Origin: CAVTWY01 sp963738575
Lineage (GTDB): Bacteria; Pseudomonadota; Gammaproteobacteria; Burkholderiales; Burkholderiaceae_C
Length of the DNA: 64,000 nucleotides
Assembly: GCA_963738575.1 (NCBI GenBank)
Contig: CAVTWY010000003.1
Span: forward strand, 1-64,000
Reading direction: 5' to 3'
Shown: in pieces, positions 34,837 to 43,174 of the stretch
Numbering within the stretch: position 1 is the stretch's first letter
Layout of the letters: every line of letters begins with the position of its first letter
Made by a program: the position numbers and the translations under genes
The notes under the pieces: model-generated
Database searches by the model: none
What the model was told of the DNA's origin: nothing
The model's input: only the letters and a program-made list of their open reading frames with translations

Positions 34837-36132
34837 ATGACCATGCAACGACGCGAATGGTTGCTGGGCGCCAGTGCGCTTGGCCTGACAGGTTTGGCGG
34901 GCTGCGCCAACACCGGGCAATCGGGCAAGTTGCTGATTCCTGAAAAAACCAGGGTGCTGGTGGTGGGTGGGGGCTACGGTGGTGCCACGGCCGCCAAGTA
35001 CATCCGCATGTTCTCGGGCAACACAGTTGAGGTGGTGCTGATTGAGCCCAACGACGCCTTCGTCAGTTGTCCCATCAGCAACTTGGTGTTGGGGGGCCAC
35101 ACCAGCATGGCCAACATCACCACGCCCTACACCGCACTGTCCCGGCAGCACGGTGTGCAGGTGGTCAAAGACATGGTGTCGAGCATCGACGCGCAGAAAA
35201 AAGTGGCTGTGTTGGCCTCGGGCCCCAGCATCCGTTACGACAAACTCATTTTGTCGCCGGGCATCGACATGATGTGGGACAGCGTGGTGGGCCTGCGCGC
35301 CGCTAGCGGCGAGGGCCGCATCTTGCAAGCTTGGAAGGCGGGACCCGAGACCATGGCCTTGCGGCGTCAACTCGAAGCCATGCGCGACGGCGGTGTTTAC
35401 GCCATCACCATCCCCGAGGCCCCGTACCGCTGCCCCCCAGGGCCGTACGAGCGTGCATGCCAGGTGGCGTCGTACTTCAAGGCCAACAAGCCCAAGTCCA
35501 AGGTGCTGATCCTGGACGCCAACCAAGACGTTACGTCCAAGGGTCCGCTCTTTAAAAAGGTTTGGGCCGAGCAGTACGCCGGCATTGTTGAATACCGGCC
35601 ACAACACAAAGCAGTGAGTGTCGATGCACGCGCCTTGTCGGTTAAGTTTGAGATTCAAGAAGACGTCAAGGCCGATGTTCTCAACGTGCTGCCGCCCATG
35701 CGGGCGGGGGCCATTGCCGTGCAGTCGGGCTTGGCCACCGCCAACGCGCGCTGGTGCGGTGTGAACTACCAAAACTTTGAATCCACCGTGGCCAAAGACG
35801 TGCACGTGCTGGGTGACTCGATTCAAATTGCACCCGCCATGCCCAAGAGTGCCCACATGGCCAACAGCCACGCCAAGGTGGCGGCGGCGGCGGTGGTGGC
35901 CGAGCTGGCTGGCTGGCCCATCAACGCCAACCCGATGCTCACCAACACCTGCTACAGCTTTGTCAACGCAACGGACGTGGTGCACGTGGCCAGCGTGCAT
36001 GAATACGTGGCCGCCGAAAAGACGTTCAAAACGGTGGCGGGCTCGGGCGGGGTGTCTGCGGGCCCCACGGCGCTTGAGGGCCAGTACGCTTGGAGCTGGG
36101 CCAAGTCGATTTGGTCAGACACGTTGATGTGA
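34837..36132 (+). CDS. fccB: Flavocytochrome c sulfide dehydrogenase flavoprotein subunit
   Basis: FAD-linked sulfide dehydrogenase flavoprotein, 431 aa. The N-terminus MQRREWLLGASALGLTGLAGC has a twin-Arg signal of the Tat type. The FAD-binding motif is VLVVGGGYGGATAAKYI. Redox-active cysteines expected in this family appear in PYRCPPGPYERA and near the C-terminus in LTNTCYSFVN. The C-terminal end (GQYAWSWAKSIWSDTL) matches FccB/SoxF proteins. It oxidises sulfide and passes electrons to the partner cytochrome upstream. No sox genes are in the window, so this looks like a stand-alone sulfide-oxidising module. A strong terminator follows at 36166-36206. Confidence 0.92.
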   Translation: MTMQRREWLLGASALGLTGLAGCANTGQSGKLLIPEKTRVLVVGGGYGGATAAKYIRMFSGNTVEVVLIEPNDAFVSCPISNLVLGGHTSMANITTPYTALSRQHGVQVVKDMVSSIDAQKKVAVLASGPSIRYDKLILSPGIDMMWDSVVGLRAASGEGRILQAWKAGPETMALRRQLEAMRDGGVYAITIPEAPYRCPPGPYERACQVASYFKANKPKSKVLILDANQDVTSKGPLFKKVWAEQYAGIVEYRPQHKAVSVDARALSVKFEIQEDVKADVLNVLPPMRAGAIAVQSGLATANARWCGVNYQNFESTVAKDVHVLGDSIQIAPAMPKSAHMANSHAKVAAAAVVAELAGWPINANPMLTNTCYSFVNATDVVHVASVHEYVAAEKTFKTVAGSGGVSAGPTALEGQYAWSWAKSIWSDTLM

Positions 36133-36165
36133 ATGGTCGAGCCGCGTGACACGCGGTTCAGCTGT

Positions 36166-36206
36166 AAAAAAAGGGGCCTGCAGCCGACGGCACAGGCCCT
36201 TTTTTT
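36166..36206. terminator. Bidirectional rho-independent terminator between fccB and folE
   Basis: Seven As, then GGGGCCTG (36173-36180), a 12-nt loop and CAGGCCC (36193-36199) followed by seven Ts. The A/T tracts on both sides make it usable in both directions, which fits its place between convergent fccB and folE. Confidence 0.9.
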
Positions 36207-36216
36207 GCGGGCCGAC

Positions 36217-36963
36217 CTAGGACTCGTTCTTGCGCGACAAGAGCGACAAAAACTCGCGCCGCAAATTGCCATCGCGCAAAAACACACCCCGCATCACCGA
36301 ATTGGTCATGGCCGATTGGTCGTCCTTGACACCGCGCCAATGCATGCAAAAGTGGTCAGCCTCCATCACCAACGCCAAGCCATCGGGTTTCATGCGCCGC
36401 TCGATCTCGTCGGCCAGCATCACCACCGCTTCTTCTTGAATTTGAGGCCGTGACATGACCCATTCGCAGATGCGCGCGTACTTGGACAAGCCGATCAGGT
36501 TGGACTTTTCATTGGGCAACACCCCCACCCAGACCTTGCCGATGACGGGGCACAGGTGGTGAGAGCAGGCGCTGCGCACCTTGAGCGGGCCCACGATCAT
36601 CAACTCATTGAGCCGCGACACATTGGGGAACTCAGTCACTGGGGGGATGGGCACAAAGCGGCCGGAAAACACCTCTTCGATGAACATCTTGGCCACACGC
36701 TTGGCGGTGTCGCGGGTGTTGTGGTCGTTGTCGGTGTCGATCACCAGCGATCGCAGCACCTGCTGCAAGTGCACCTCCACCTCGCCCCGCAGCGCCAACA
36801 ACTCTCCCTCTTGGACGTGCTCGGCGATGTTGTCGTTGGCATGAAAGCGCTGGCCGCTCTTGAGCAAACGCGCCCGAATGCGGTCGGACACCAACCCCTC
36901 TGCCTTGGCGACTGGCACGGTTTTGGTGGTGGGCGGGCGCTTTTGCTTGGGTGAGGTTGGCAT
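36217..36963 (-). CDS. folE: GTP cyclohydrolase I
   Basis: FolE, 248 aa, converts GTP to 7,8-dihydroneopterin triphosphate, the first step to folate and also to queuosine precursors. Family motifs present are NTRDTAKRVAKMFIEEVFSG, the zinc ligands Cys and His in SACSHHLCPVIGKVWVGVLP, GLSKYARI and the second Cys/His region EADHFCMHWRGV. The chosen ATG is at 36963 (MPTSPKQKRPP); the frame is open to 37050 but overlaps the start of rsmB on the other strand. The first ~50 residues are basic, Pro-rich and unconserved. Confidence 0.95.
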   Translation of the reverse strand: MPTSPKQKRPPTTKTVPVAKAEGLVSDRIRARLLKSGQRFHANDNIAEHVQEGELLALRGEVEVHLQQVLRSLVIDTDNDHNTRDTAKRVAKMFIEEVFSGRFVPIPPVTEFPNVSRLNELMIVGPLKVRSACSHHLCPVIGKVWVGVLPNEKSNLIGLSKYARICEWVMSRPQIQEEAVVMLADEIERRMKPDGLALVMEADHFCMHWRGVKDDQSAMTNSVMRGVFLRDGNLRREFLSLLSRKNES

Positions 36964-37022
36964 GGTGATTCGTGGGCTGCGGAGCCAAAGATGTTCATTG
37001 TCGCTGCCCCTAAACTGCCCGC

Positions 37023-38351
37023 ATGACAGCTCCTGTGCAATCCCTTCCACTTTTCAGGTTGCTGCAACATACCGCCGAGGTGGTGCGGGCCGTGCGCGAA
37101 GGGCGCTCTTTAACCGACGCCTTGTTGGCGGTGCCCAGTGCAGCACGCGCTGGAACGCAGTCACTGGCGTTTGCGACGATGCGTCGGCTCGGCCTGGCGA
37201 CGGCGCTGCGGCAGCAGCTGGCGCCGCGCGCACCGCGCCCCGACATCGACGCACTTCTGCTGACGGCACTGGCACTGTTGAGCATGGAAGGCGCGGACGC
37301 ACCCTACACCGAGCACACGCTGGTGGATCAAGCTGTGGCAGCCACACGCAAGGCGCAGGCGGCGTCGGCCGGGTTTGTCAATGCCGTGCTGCGCCGCTAC
37401 TTGCGTGAACGCACGCAAGCAACCGAGTTGGCGCGTCGCGACCCGGTCGCTCTGTACAACCACCCCCGTTGGTGGATCGAGCAACTTCAACGCGACTGGC
37501 CTGACACCTGGTCGGTGCTGCTGGACCAAGCCCAGCGCCAGCCGCCCATGACCCTGCGCGTCAACACCCAGCGCACCGACGTACCGACGTACCTCAAGGT
37601 GTTGGCTGCGGCCGGCATCGAGGCCCGTGCACTCGACCCTGCGATCGCCTCGGAGGCCGCCATTTTGTTGACACAACCGTGCCCCGTGGCGGCGTTGCCG
37701 GGGTTCGTGCAGGGTGACGTGTCGGTGCAAGACGCAGCAGCGCAGCGTGCGGCCCCGCTGCTGCTTCAAGGCTTGCCCCGAGGGCAGGCGCTGCGTGTGC
37801 TCGACGCCTGCGCCGCACCCGGTGGCAAAACAGCTCACTTGTTGGAGATGGCCCCCTCGTTGCAGGTGTTTGCGCTGGACAGCGACGCGTCGCGGCTTGA
37901 ACGGGTGCACGAGAATCTGGCGCGGTTGCACCTGCGGGCCGAGGTTCGCGCGGGCGATGCCCGCCAACCCGATGCGTGGTGGGACGGCACCCCTTTTGAC
38001 GCGATCTTGCTTGACGCGCCATGCAGCGCATCGGGCATTGTTCGGCGCCACCCCGACATCCCGTGGCTGCGCCGCGCCAGTGACGTGGTGGCTTTGGCGC
38101 AAACGCAAGCGCAACTGCTGCAGTCGCTCTGGAGTCTGCTTGCCCCTGGGGGCGTCATGGTTTACGCCAGTTGTTCGCTCTTCAAAGCCGAGGGGGAGCA
38201 CCAAATTGACGCTTTCTTGCAACGACCAACACCCAGCCCCCCAAAGCTCGACGCCGCGTCACCCGGCCACCTGCAACCGCTGCCGGACAATTCGGGTCAC
38301 ACCGCCGTGCACGATGGATTTTTCTACGCACGGCTTCACAAACCCCGATGA
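37023..38351 (+). CDS. rsmB: 16S rRNA (cytosine(967)-C(5))-methyltransferase
   Basis: RsmB, 442 aa, methylates C967 of 16S rRNA. An N-terminal NusB-like helical domain (about residues 1-140; DALLAVPSAARAGTQSLAF) precedes the Rossmann methyltransferase part. SAM binding is at VLDACAAPGGKTAHLLE. The two cysteines used in m5C chemistry are in LLDAPCSASGIVRRHPDI and VYASCSLFKAEGE. It is the first gene of a run with DUF4390, ntrY and the ntrX-like regulator, an arrangement common in betaproteobacteria. Confidence 0.94.
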   Translation: MTAPVQSLPLFRLLQHTAEVVRAVREGRSLTDALLAVPSAARAGTQSLAFATMRRLGLATALRQQLAPRAPRPDIDALLLTALALLSMEGADAPYTEHTLVDQAVAATRKAQAASAGFVNAVLRRYLRERTQATELARRDPVALYNHPRWWIEQLQRDWPDTWSVLLDQAQRQPPMTLRVNTQRTDVPTYLKVLAAAGIEARALDPAIASEAAILLTQPCPVAALPGFVQGDVSVQDAAAQRAAPLLLQGLPRGQALRVLDACAAPGGKTAHLLEMAPSLQVFALDSDASRLERVHENLARLHLRAEVRAGDARQPDAWWDGTPFDAILLDAPCSASGIVRRHPDIPWLRRASDVVALAQTQAQLLQSLWSLLAPGGVMVYASCSLFKAEGEHQIDAFLQRPTPSPPKLDAASPGHLQPLPDNSGHTAVHDGFFYARLHKPR

Positions 38352-38384
38352 CGGGCCGTATGCCGGCCCCGGACCGACCTTGCC

Positions 38385-38996
38385 ATGGCCCCGACCGCTT
38401 CCACGCCCAAACCCTCGCTTCGCAGCGTGCGCAGCCTGTGGGGTCGAGCACTGTGGGCAGGGCTGGTTGCGCTTTGGCTGGGGCTGGCACCAGCCATGGC
38501 AGGTGCCGAAGCGGTGTCGCTGTTGTCGTTGCAGCGCAGCGCCCAACCCCACAGCGGTATTGCCATTGACTACAGCGTCAAAGTCACGTTACCCAAGCCG
38601 GTGGTTGAAGTGCTGCAGCGGGGCGTGCCGGTGTACTTTAATGTGCAAGGCACGGTCGTGCGGCCGCGCTGGTATTGGCGCGACGAGCGCATCGCGCGCG
38701 TCACCCGTGTGTGGCGCGTGGCATACCAACCACTCACATCCAATTGGCGGGTAGGGCAGGGCGCTTTGACCCAAACTGTCAACACGCTGGACGAAGCCAT
38801 CGCGGCGATTGCCACCGCCAACAATTGGCTGCTGGCCGAGCCCCAACGCATCGTGGAAGACGAGCGCTACGTGGTGCAATTTGCGTGGCAACTCGACACC
38901 ACCCAACTGCCACCTGCCATGCAGGTGGCCATCGGGGGTGGCGCTTCGAGCGACTGGCAAGTCAAGCTGGAAGCCGCCTTTGGCGTGATCCCTTGA
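38385..38996 (+). CDS. DUF4390 domain protein
   Basis: Secreted protein of 203 aa with a basic N-terminus and a hydrophobic signal segment (ALWAGLVALWLGLAPAMAGA). The mature part matches DUF4390 (VPVYFNVQGTVVRPRWYWRDERIARVTRVWRVAYQPLT). The family's role is unknown, but it is nearly always found directly before an ntrY-type kinase, as here (22 nt gap). It may therefore take part in sensing or signal delivery for that kinase; this is inference from context. Confidence 0.85.
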   Translation: MAPTASTPKPSLRSVRSLWGRALWAGLVALWLGLAPAMAGAEAVSLLSLQRSAQPHSGIAIDYSVKVTLPKPVVEVLQRGVPVYFNVQGTVVRPRWYWRDERIARVTRVWRVAYQPLTSNWRVGQGALTQTVNTLDEAIAAIATANNWLLAEPQRIVEDERYVVQFAWQLDTTQLPPAMQVAIGGGASSDWQVKLEAAFGVIP

Positions 38997-39018
38997 TGCC
39001 CATCCTTCCTCTCACGCC

Positions 39019-41358
39019 ATGACCAAGTCAGCACGCTGGGCGTGGGGCATCGCGCTGGTGGCCTTTTTTGGCATCACGTTGGTGCTGGGTTTTGTGTTGG
39101 CGCTGACAGGCGACACCCGCGCGTTTTACGAGCGCAACTTCACCTGGCTGCTGTGGCTCAATGTGGCCGTGGCCATGCTGTTGGGGTTGGTGGTGGCCCT
39201 GGCTGCCATTCGTTTGGCCATGCGCATGAAGAAGCGAAAATTTGGCAGCAACCTGCTGCTTAAGCTCGCTGGCATTTTTGCGCTCGTGGGGGTGGTTCCT
39301 GGGGTATTGATCTACACCGTGAGCTACCAATTTGTGTCGCGCAGCATCGAGATTTGGTTTGACGAGCGGGTGGAGGGTGCGCTGGACGCTGGGGTCAACT
39401 TGGGGCGCAGTTCGCTCGACGCGTTGCAGCGCGATTTGGCGCTCAAAACACGCTTGGCGGCCGAGCGGCTTGGCGACACCCGCAGTGCGCTGATCCCCAT
39501 CACGCTCGAGCGTGCACGCGAGCAATTGGCGGCCCAAGAGGTGAGCTTGCTAGGCGCCCAAGGCCAGGTGCTGGCGTCGGCAGGGGGCCTTTCTTACCGC
39601 AACGCGGAGCGCCCCAGCAGCACGATGGTGCGCCAGGCCCGTGCGCAACGAGTGGTGGGCGTCATCGAAGGCCTCGAGGACGACACGTCGCCCAACACGG
39701 CGGACGTCAACGCTCGCATCCGCGTGATTGCGCTTTTGCCCAGTGCTGACATCACCTTTGGCAGCGACGATCGGTTTGTCATGGTGGTGCAAGCCATCCC
39801 TCGCCAAGTGGCCGTCAACGCGTTGCAAGTGCAGTCGGCGTACCGCGAGTACCAACAGCGGGCACTGGCGCGTTCGGGCTTGCGCAAGATGTACATCGGT
39901 ACGTTGACGCTGGCGTTGGTGCTGGCCGTGTTTGGCGCCGTGCTGCTGGCGGTGCTGCTGGGCAACCAACTGGCCAAGCCACTGCTGCTGTTGGCCGAGG
40001 GCATGAAGCAAGTGGCGGCGGGTGACTTGACGGCCAAACCGGTGTCGGTATCGCGCGATGAGATCGGCGGCTTGACGCGGTCGTTTGCCGTGATGACCGA
40101 ACAGCTGGGCCAAGCGCGAACCGAAGTGCAGCAAGGGGTGATGCAGCTGGAGCGTGCCCGCACGCACTTGCAAACCATCTTGGATTCTCTCAGTGCCGGT
40201 GTGATCGTGCTGGACGCCAACCGGCACATCGACACCGTCAATCCGGGGGCGACGCGTATCCTGAAGCTGTCACTTTCAGACTACGTCGGCCGGCCCATGA
40301 GCGCAGTGCCGGGCCTGGACATGCTGGCCGACTTGTCCGCGCGGCGTTTTGAGCTGCACGCTGCCAACCCCGAGGCCGGCGAGCGCGAACACTGGCAGGA
40401 CTCTTTGGAGCTCAAAACGGCGCCCGATCACGAAATGGTGAACCTGCTGGTGCGGGGCGCCGCGCTTCCCGGTGGTGCACACCTGCTGGTGTTTGACGAC
40501 ATCACCGACGTGGTGTCAGCCCAGCGATCGGCTGCGTGGAGCGAGGTGGCGAGGCGTTTGGCGCATGAGATTAAAAACCCGCTGACGCCCATCCAGCTTT
40601 CGGCCGAGCGCTTGCAAATGAAGCTCGAACCCAAGCTTGAAGCGGCCGACCAGGGCATGCTCAACCGCAGTGTTGGCACCATCGTGGCGCAGGTTCAAGC
40701 GATGAAGCAGTTGGTGGACGAGTTTCGGGACTATGCCCGGCTGCCGGCCGCCCGGCTCGAGCCGCTGGATCTCAACACCTTGGTGTCTGACGTTTTGGCC
40801 TTGTATGGCCAAGCCATCGAGCAAGGGCGCGTTGTGGCAGCGTGCGAGCCTGGGCTGCCTTGGATCATGGGCGACGCCACGCAGCTGCGTCAGGTGGTGC
40901 ACAACTTGCTGCAAAACAGCCTTGACGCCGTCAACGACCTACCCGGCGGCAAGGTGCGCATCGAAACGCAAACGGCCCGGGCTGAAGACGGTTCGCTGCG
41001 GGCGGTGAGGTTGAACGTGCAAGACAACGGCCCCGGCTTCCCCGACAAGGTGCTCAAGCGCGCTTTTGAACCGTACGTCACCACCAAAACCAAGGGCACT
41101 GGCCTGGGGCTGGCGGTGGTCAAAAAGGTGGCGGACGAGCACGGCGCCAGGGTGCGGATAGGTAACCGTCCGGCGTCCCAGCCGCCCACCCCCTCGGAGC
41201 AGCTAGACTCCGGGCTGGCGGCGCCCGAGTTAACTTGGAGCGCTACGTCTGGGGGTGCGCAAGTGTCACTGTCGTTTTCCAAGTTGGCGCCGGAGGCTTT
41301 GGGTCCGACGCCACCGCCAAACGAATCGACCCCCGCACCTTCGTTGAACCTTCACTGA
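39019..41358 (+). CDS. ntrY: NtrY-family membrane sensor histidine kinase
   Basis: Sensor kinase of 779 aa. Three N-terminal transmembrane helices lie at about residues 8-30, 40-62 and 75-97, followed by a large periplasmic or membrane-adjacent domain and another helix near residue 295 (LTLALVLAVFGAVLLAVLLG). A HAMP domain (about 315-365), a PAS domain (about 385-480) and the kinase core come next. The H box is RRLAHEIKNPLTPIQLSAER with His near residue 516, the N box QVVHNLLQNSLDAV and the G box DNGPGFPDKVLKRAFEPYVTTKTKGTGLGL. NtrY kinases respond to nitrogen or redox state in other bacteria; the signal here is not evident. The partner regulator starts 6 nt downstream. Confidence 0.9.
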   Translation: MTKSARWAWGIALVAFFGITLVLGFVLALTGDTRAFYERNFTWLLWLNVAVAMLLGLVVALAAIRLAMRMKKRKFGSNLLLKLAGIFALVGVVPGVLIYTVSYQFVSRSIEIWFDERVEGALDAGVNLGRSSLDALQRDLALKTRLAAERLGDTRSALIPITLERAREQLAAQEVSLLGAQGQVLASAGGLSYRNAERPSSTMVRQARAQRVVGVIEGLEDDTSPNTADVNARIRVIALLPSADITFGSDDRFVMVVQAIPRQVAVNALQVQSAYREYQQRALARSGLRKMYIGTLTLALVLAVFGAVLLAVLLGNQLAKPLLLLAEGMKQVAAGDLTAKPVSVSRDEIGGLTRSFAVMTEQLGQARTEVQQGVMQLERARTHLQTILDSLSAGVIVLDANRHIDTVNPGATRILKLSLSDYVGRPMSAVPGLDMLADLSARRFELHAANPEAGEREHWQDSLELKTAPDHEMVNLLVRGAALPGGAHLLVFDDITDVVSAQRSAAWSEVARRLAHEIKNPLTPIQLSAERLQMKLEPKLEAADQGMLNRSVGTIVAQVQAMKQLVDEFRDYARLPAARLEPLDLNTLVSDVLALYGQAIEQGRVVAACEPGLPWIMGDATQLRQVVHNLLQNSLDAVNDLPGGKVRIETQTARAEDGSLRAVRLNVQDNGPGFPDKVLKRAFEPYVTTKTKGTGLGLAVVKKVADEHGARVRIGNRPASQPPTPSEQLDSGLAAPELTWSATSGGAQVSLSFSKLAPEALGPTPPPNESTPAPSLNLH

Positions 41359-41364
41359 GAGACC

Positions 41365-42114
41365 ATGGCCACCATTCTTGTTGTTGATGACGAACTTGGC
41401 ATCCGTGCTCTTTTGTCCGAGATCCTGACCGACGAAGGACACACCATCGAGTTGGCGCAAAACGCCGCGCAGGCTCGTTCCGTGCGCGAGCGATTGCGGC
41501 CCGACCTGGTGTTGCTCGACATTTGGATGCCTGACGTTGACGGCATCACCCTGCTCAAAGAGTGGGGCAGCTCGGCCCAGCTCACCATGCCCGTCATCAT
41601 GATGAGCGGGCACGGCACCATCGACACGGCGGTCGAAGCCACCAAATTTGGCGCCATGGCGTTTTTGGAAAAGCCCATCACGATGCAAAAGCTGCTCAAG
41701 TCGGTGGAGCAAGCCCTGAGCAAACCGTCTCCCCGTGCCATGGCGGCAGCCGCCCCCATCAACATGGCGCCGTCGCTGCTGTCGCCCAGCAACGTGGTGA
41801 CGCTGTCACCGTCGCGCTCCGAGTCTTACCACTCGGCCCCCAGCTACATGATGGCGAGCGACATGCCCCACATGGGTTCGTCGATGGGTGCGTCGCTGGG
41901 CCCGCAAAGCGAGCAGAGTTTTGAGCTCGACCGCCCACTGCGCGAAGCGCGTGACGCTTTCGAAAAGAGCTATTTTGAGTTTCACCTCGCCCGCGAGGGC
42001 GGCTCCATGACCCGCGTGGCCGAAAAAACAGGCCTGGAGCGCACCCACCTGTACCGCAAGCTCAAGCAACTCGGTGTGGATTTGTCGCGCAACAAACGCG
42101 GCGGAAGCCTGTGA
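41365..42114 (+). CDS. NtrX-like response regulator lacking the AAA+ domain
   Basis: Response regulator of 249 aa: a receiver domain (ILVVDDELGIRALL; Asp52 in LVLLDIWMPDVDG; Lys in FLEKPI), a long low-complexity Ser/Met/Pro linker (about 125-190) and a C-terminal Fis-type helix-turn-helix (EGGSMTRVAEKTGLERTHLYRKLKQLG). Classical NtrX/NtrC proteins have a sigma54-activating ATPase between these parts. Here it is absent, with no trace of GAFTGA or Walker motifs, so the protein cannot open sigma54 promoters itself and probably acts as a simple DNA-binding regulator. It is the partner of the NtrY-type kinase just upstream. tRNA-Phe follows after 77 nt. Confidence 0.9.
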   Translation: MATILVVDDELGIRALLSEILTDEGHTIELAQNAAQARSVRERLRPDLVLLDIWMPDVDGITLLKEWGSSAQLTMPVIMMSGHGTIDTAVEATKFGAMAFLEKPITMQKLLKSVEQALSKPSPRAMAAAAPINMAPSLLSPSNVVTLSPSRSESYHSAPSYMMASDMPHMGSSMGASLGPQSEQSFELDRPLREARDAFEKSYFEFHLAREGGSMTRVAEKTGLERTHLYRKLKQLGVDLSRNKRGGSL

Positions 42115-42191
42115 CCCCCGGGGCACCTCAGCCCGGCCCCGCCTATAATCCTGGTTCTTGCAGCGCCCCGCACTGGGGTTGCAGCGCAAGC

Positions 42192-42267
42192 GGCCAAGTA
42201 GCTCAGTCGGTAGAGCAGCGGATTGAAAATCCGCGTGTCGGTGGTTCGATTCCGCCCTTGGCCACCA
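42192..42267 (+). tRNA. tRNA-Phe (anticodon GAA)
   Basis: A 76-nt tRNA. The acceptor stem GGCCAAG (42192-42198) pairs with CTTGGCC, followed by A and an encoded CCA. The D arm is GCTCAGTCGGTAGAGC. The anticodon stem GCGGA/TCCGC encloses loop TTGAAAA with anticodon GAA. The T arm contains GGTTCGATTCC. It stands alone, and accessory genes begin right behind it. Confidence 0.97.
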
Positions 42268-42623
42268 AGTTGCTGTTCCAGGACGTCTCAGATCGTCCCG
42301 CAACGTCTAGTAAGCCCTTGAGAATTAACGCTCTAGGGCTTTTTCATGTCTCAATCGGTTTCATGAAATCCTTGGAGCTCTTCCCTTCCGTGGAGTAATT
42401 TTGGCAGTAACTCGCCCATCGGCAGGGCCAAAAGCGGGAGTTGCAAGGCGTAAAGGCTTGCACCGCACCCGAGTGCGCAGAGCCGGCAGCGCATGTGGAA
42501 GCGATGCGTGAACTCGTACAGTAAAAACACTTGCTGCGTTTATTGCACTTGTCGTCTAAGATGCCGGAAAGGATGTTTGCGCAGGTTGATCGTCTGCGTT
42601 GACCCCTCAAACGGAGCATCGAC
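42268..42623. other. Non-coding stretch between tRNA-Phe and the toxin-antitoxin genes
   Basis: 356 bp with no supported gene. It holds the tRNA terminator (42312-42344) and, near its end, a likely promoter region for the antitoxin (AT-richer bases around 42530-42565) and an ACGGAGC ribosome-binding site just before 42624. No integrase and no repeat of the tRNA 3' end was found by eye. Confidence 0.5.
42312..42344 (+). terminator. Rho-independent terminator after tRNA-Phe
   Basis: AAGCCCT (42312-42318) pairs with AGGGCTT (42335-42341) across a 16-nt loop, and the run of Ts continues to 42344. It is well placed to end the tRNA transcript. Confidence 0.75.
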
Positions 42624-43094
42624 ATGACCACAGCAGAACGCGAGCAACAGATTCTCCCGCCGAAGTTGACGGTAGCGGAGGCACACATGGCGCGCGCGGC
42701 GCAACGCTGCATCATGGCCGCGCTGGACCATTCCAAGGCCGCCACCATCACGCTGGAAAGCGACGATGGCTCCCAGCCGGCGATCCAGCTGCCGCCACAG
42801 GCACTGCGCTTCATCGCGCAGTTGCTCGGCGCCCTGAGTGAGCGCAAGCCGGTGGTGCTGATGCCGACGAAGCAGGAGTTGTCCACCGTGGAGGCGGCGA
42901 ACTTCCTGAACGTGTCCCGTCCGTTTGTCATCAAGGAAATCGAATCGAAGCGGCTGCCATGCCGGATGGTCGGCAGCCATCGCCGCATCGCGTTCGATGA
43001 CCTCCAGGCTTACGCATCCAAGATGCGGGCCGACCAGAAGGGCGCATTGCAGCGCATGGCCGACAACGCACGCGAGCTCGGCCTGGACTACTAG
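42624..43094 (+). CDS. Helix-turn-helix antitoxin of a PIN-type toxin-antitoxin pair
   Basis: Protein of 156 aa. The first 80 residues are helical and include a typical antitoxin-like segment (SDDGSQPAIQLPPQALRFIAQLL). Residues of about 88-135 form an excisionase/MerR-like helix-turn-helix (LSTVEAANFLNVSRPFVIKE, then RLPCRMVGSHRRIAFDDLQAY). Proteins with this layout are found next to PIN-domain toxins, which they neutralise while repressing their own operon. It begins at ATG 42624 with ACGGAGC upstream. Unusually, 80 nt separate it from the toxin gene, filled by two hairpins (see 43103-43174). Confidence 0.85.
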   Translation: MTTAEREQQILPPKLTVAEAHMARAAQRCIMAALDHSKAATITLESDDGSQPAIQLPPQALRFIAQLLGALSERKPVVLMPTKQELSTVEAANFLNVSRPFVIKEIESKRLPCRMVGSHRRIAFDDLQAYASKMRADQKGALQRMADNARELGLDY

Positions 43095-43102
43095 GATGCG
43101 AC

Positions 43103-43174
43103 TGCCCCCACATCGCTTCGCTCCTGCCCCCCGAGGGGGCCGTCAGTGGCTTCGGGCGGCCGGGCGCCACTGAC
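43103..43174. repeat. GC-rich two-hairpin element inserted between antitoxin and toxin
   Basis: First hairpin: GCCCCCCGAGGGGGC (43126-43140). Second: GTCAGTGGC (43142-43150) and GCCACTGAC (43166-43174), a perfect 9-bp stem with a 15-nt loop ending exactly one base before the toxin ATG at 43175. The preceding run (CCCCCACATCGCTTCGCTCC) resembles a GC-rich repeat I recall as widespread between genes in Comamonadaceae; that recollection needs checking. The stem would hide the toxin ribosome-binding region if formed in mRNA. Confidence 0.65.

Noticed and set aside
42344..42520. Minus-strand frame downstream of tRNA-Phe (possible small gene or integrase remnant)
   Set aside because: A stretch of about 59 codons reads plausibly but has no start signal and no match to a known family.
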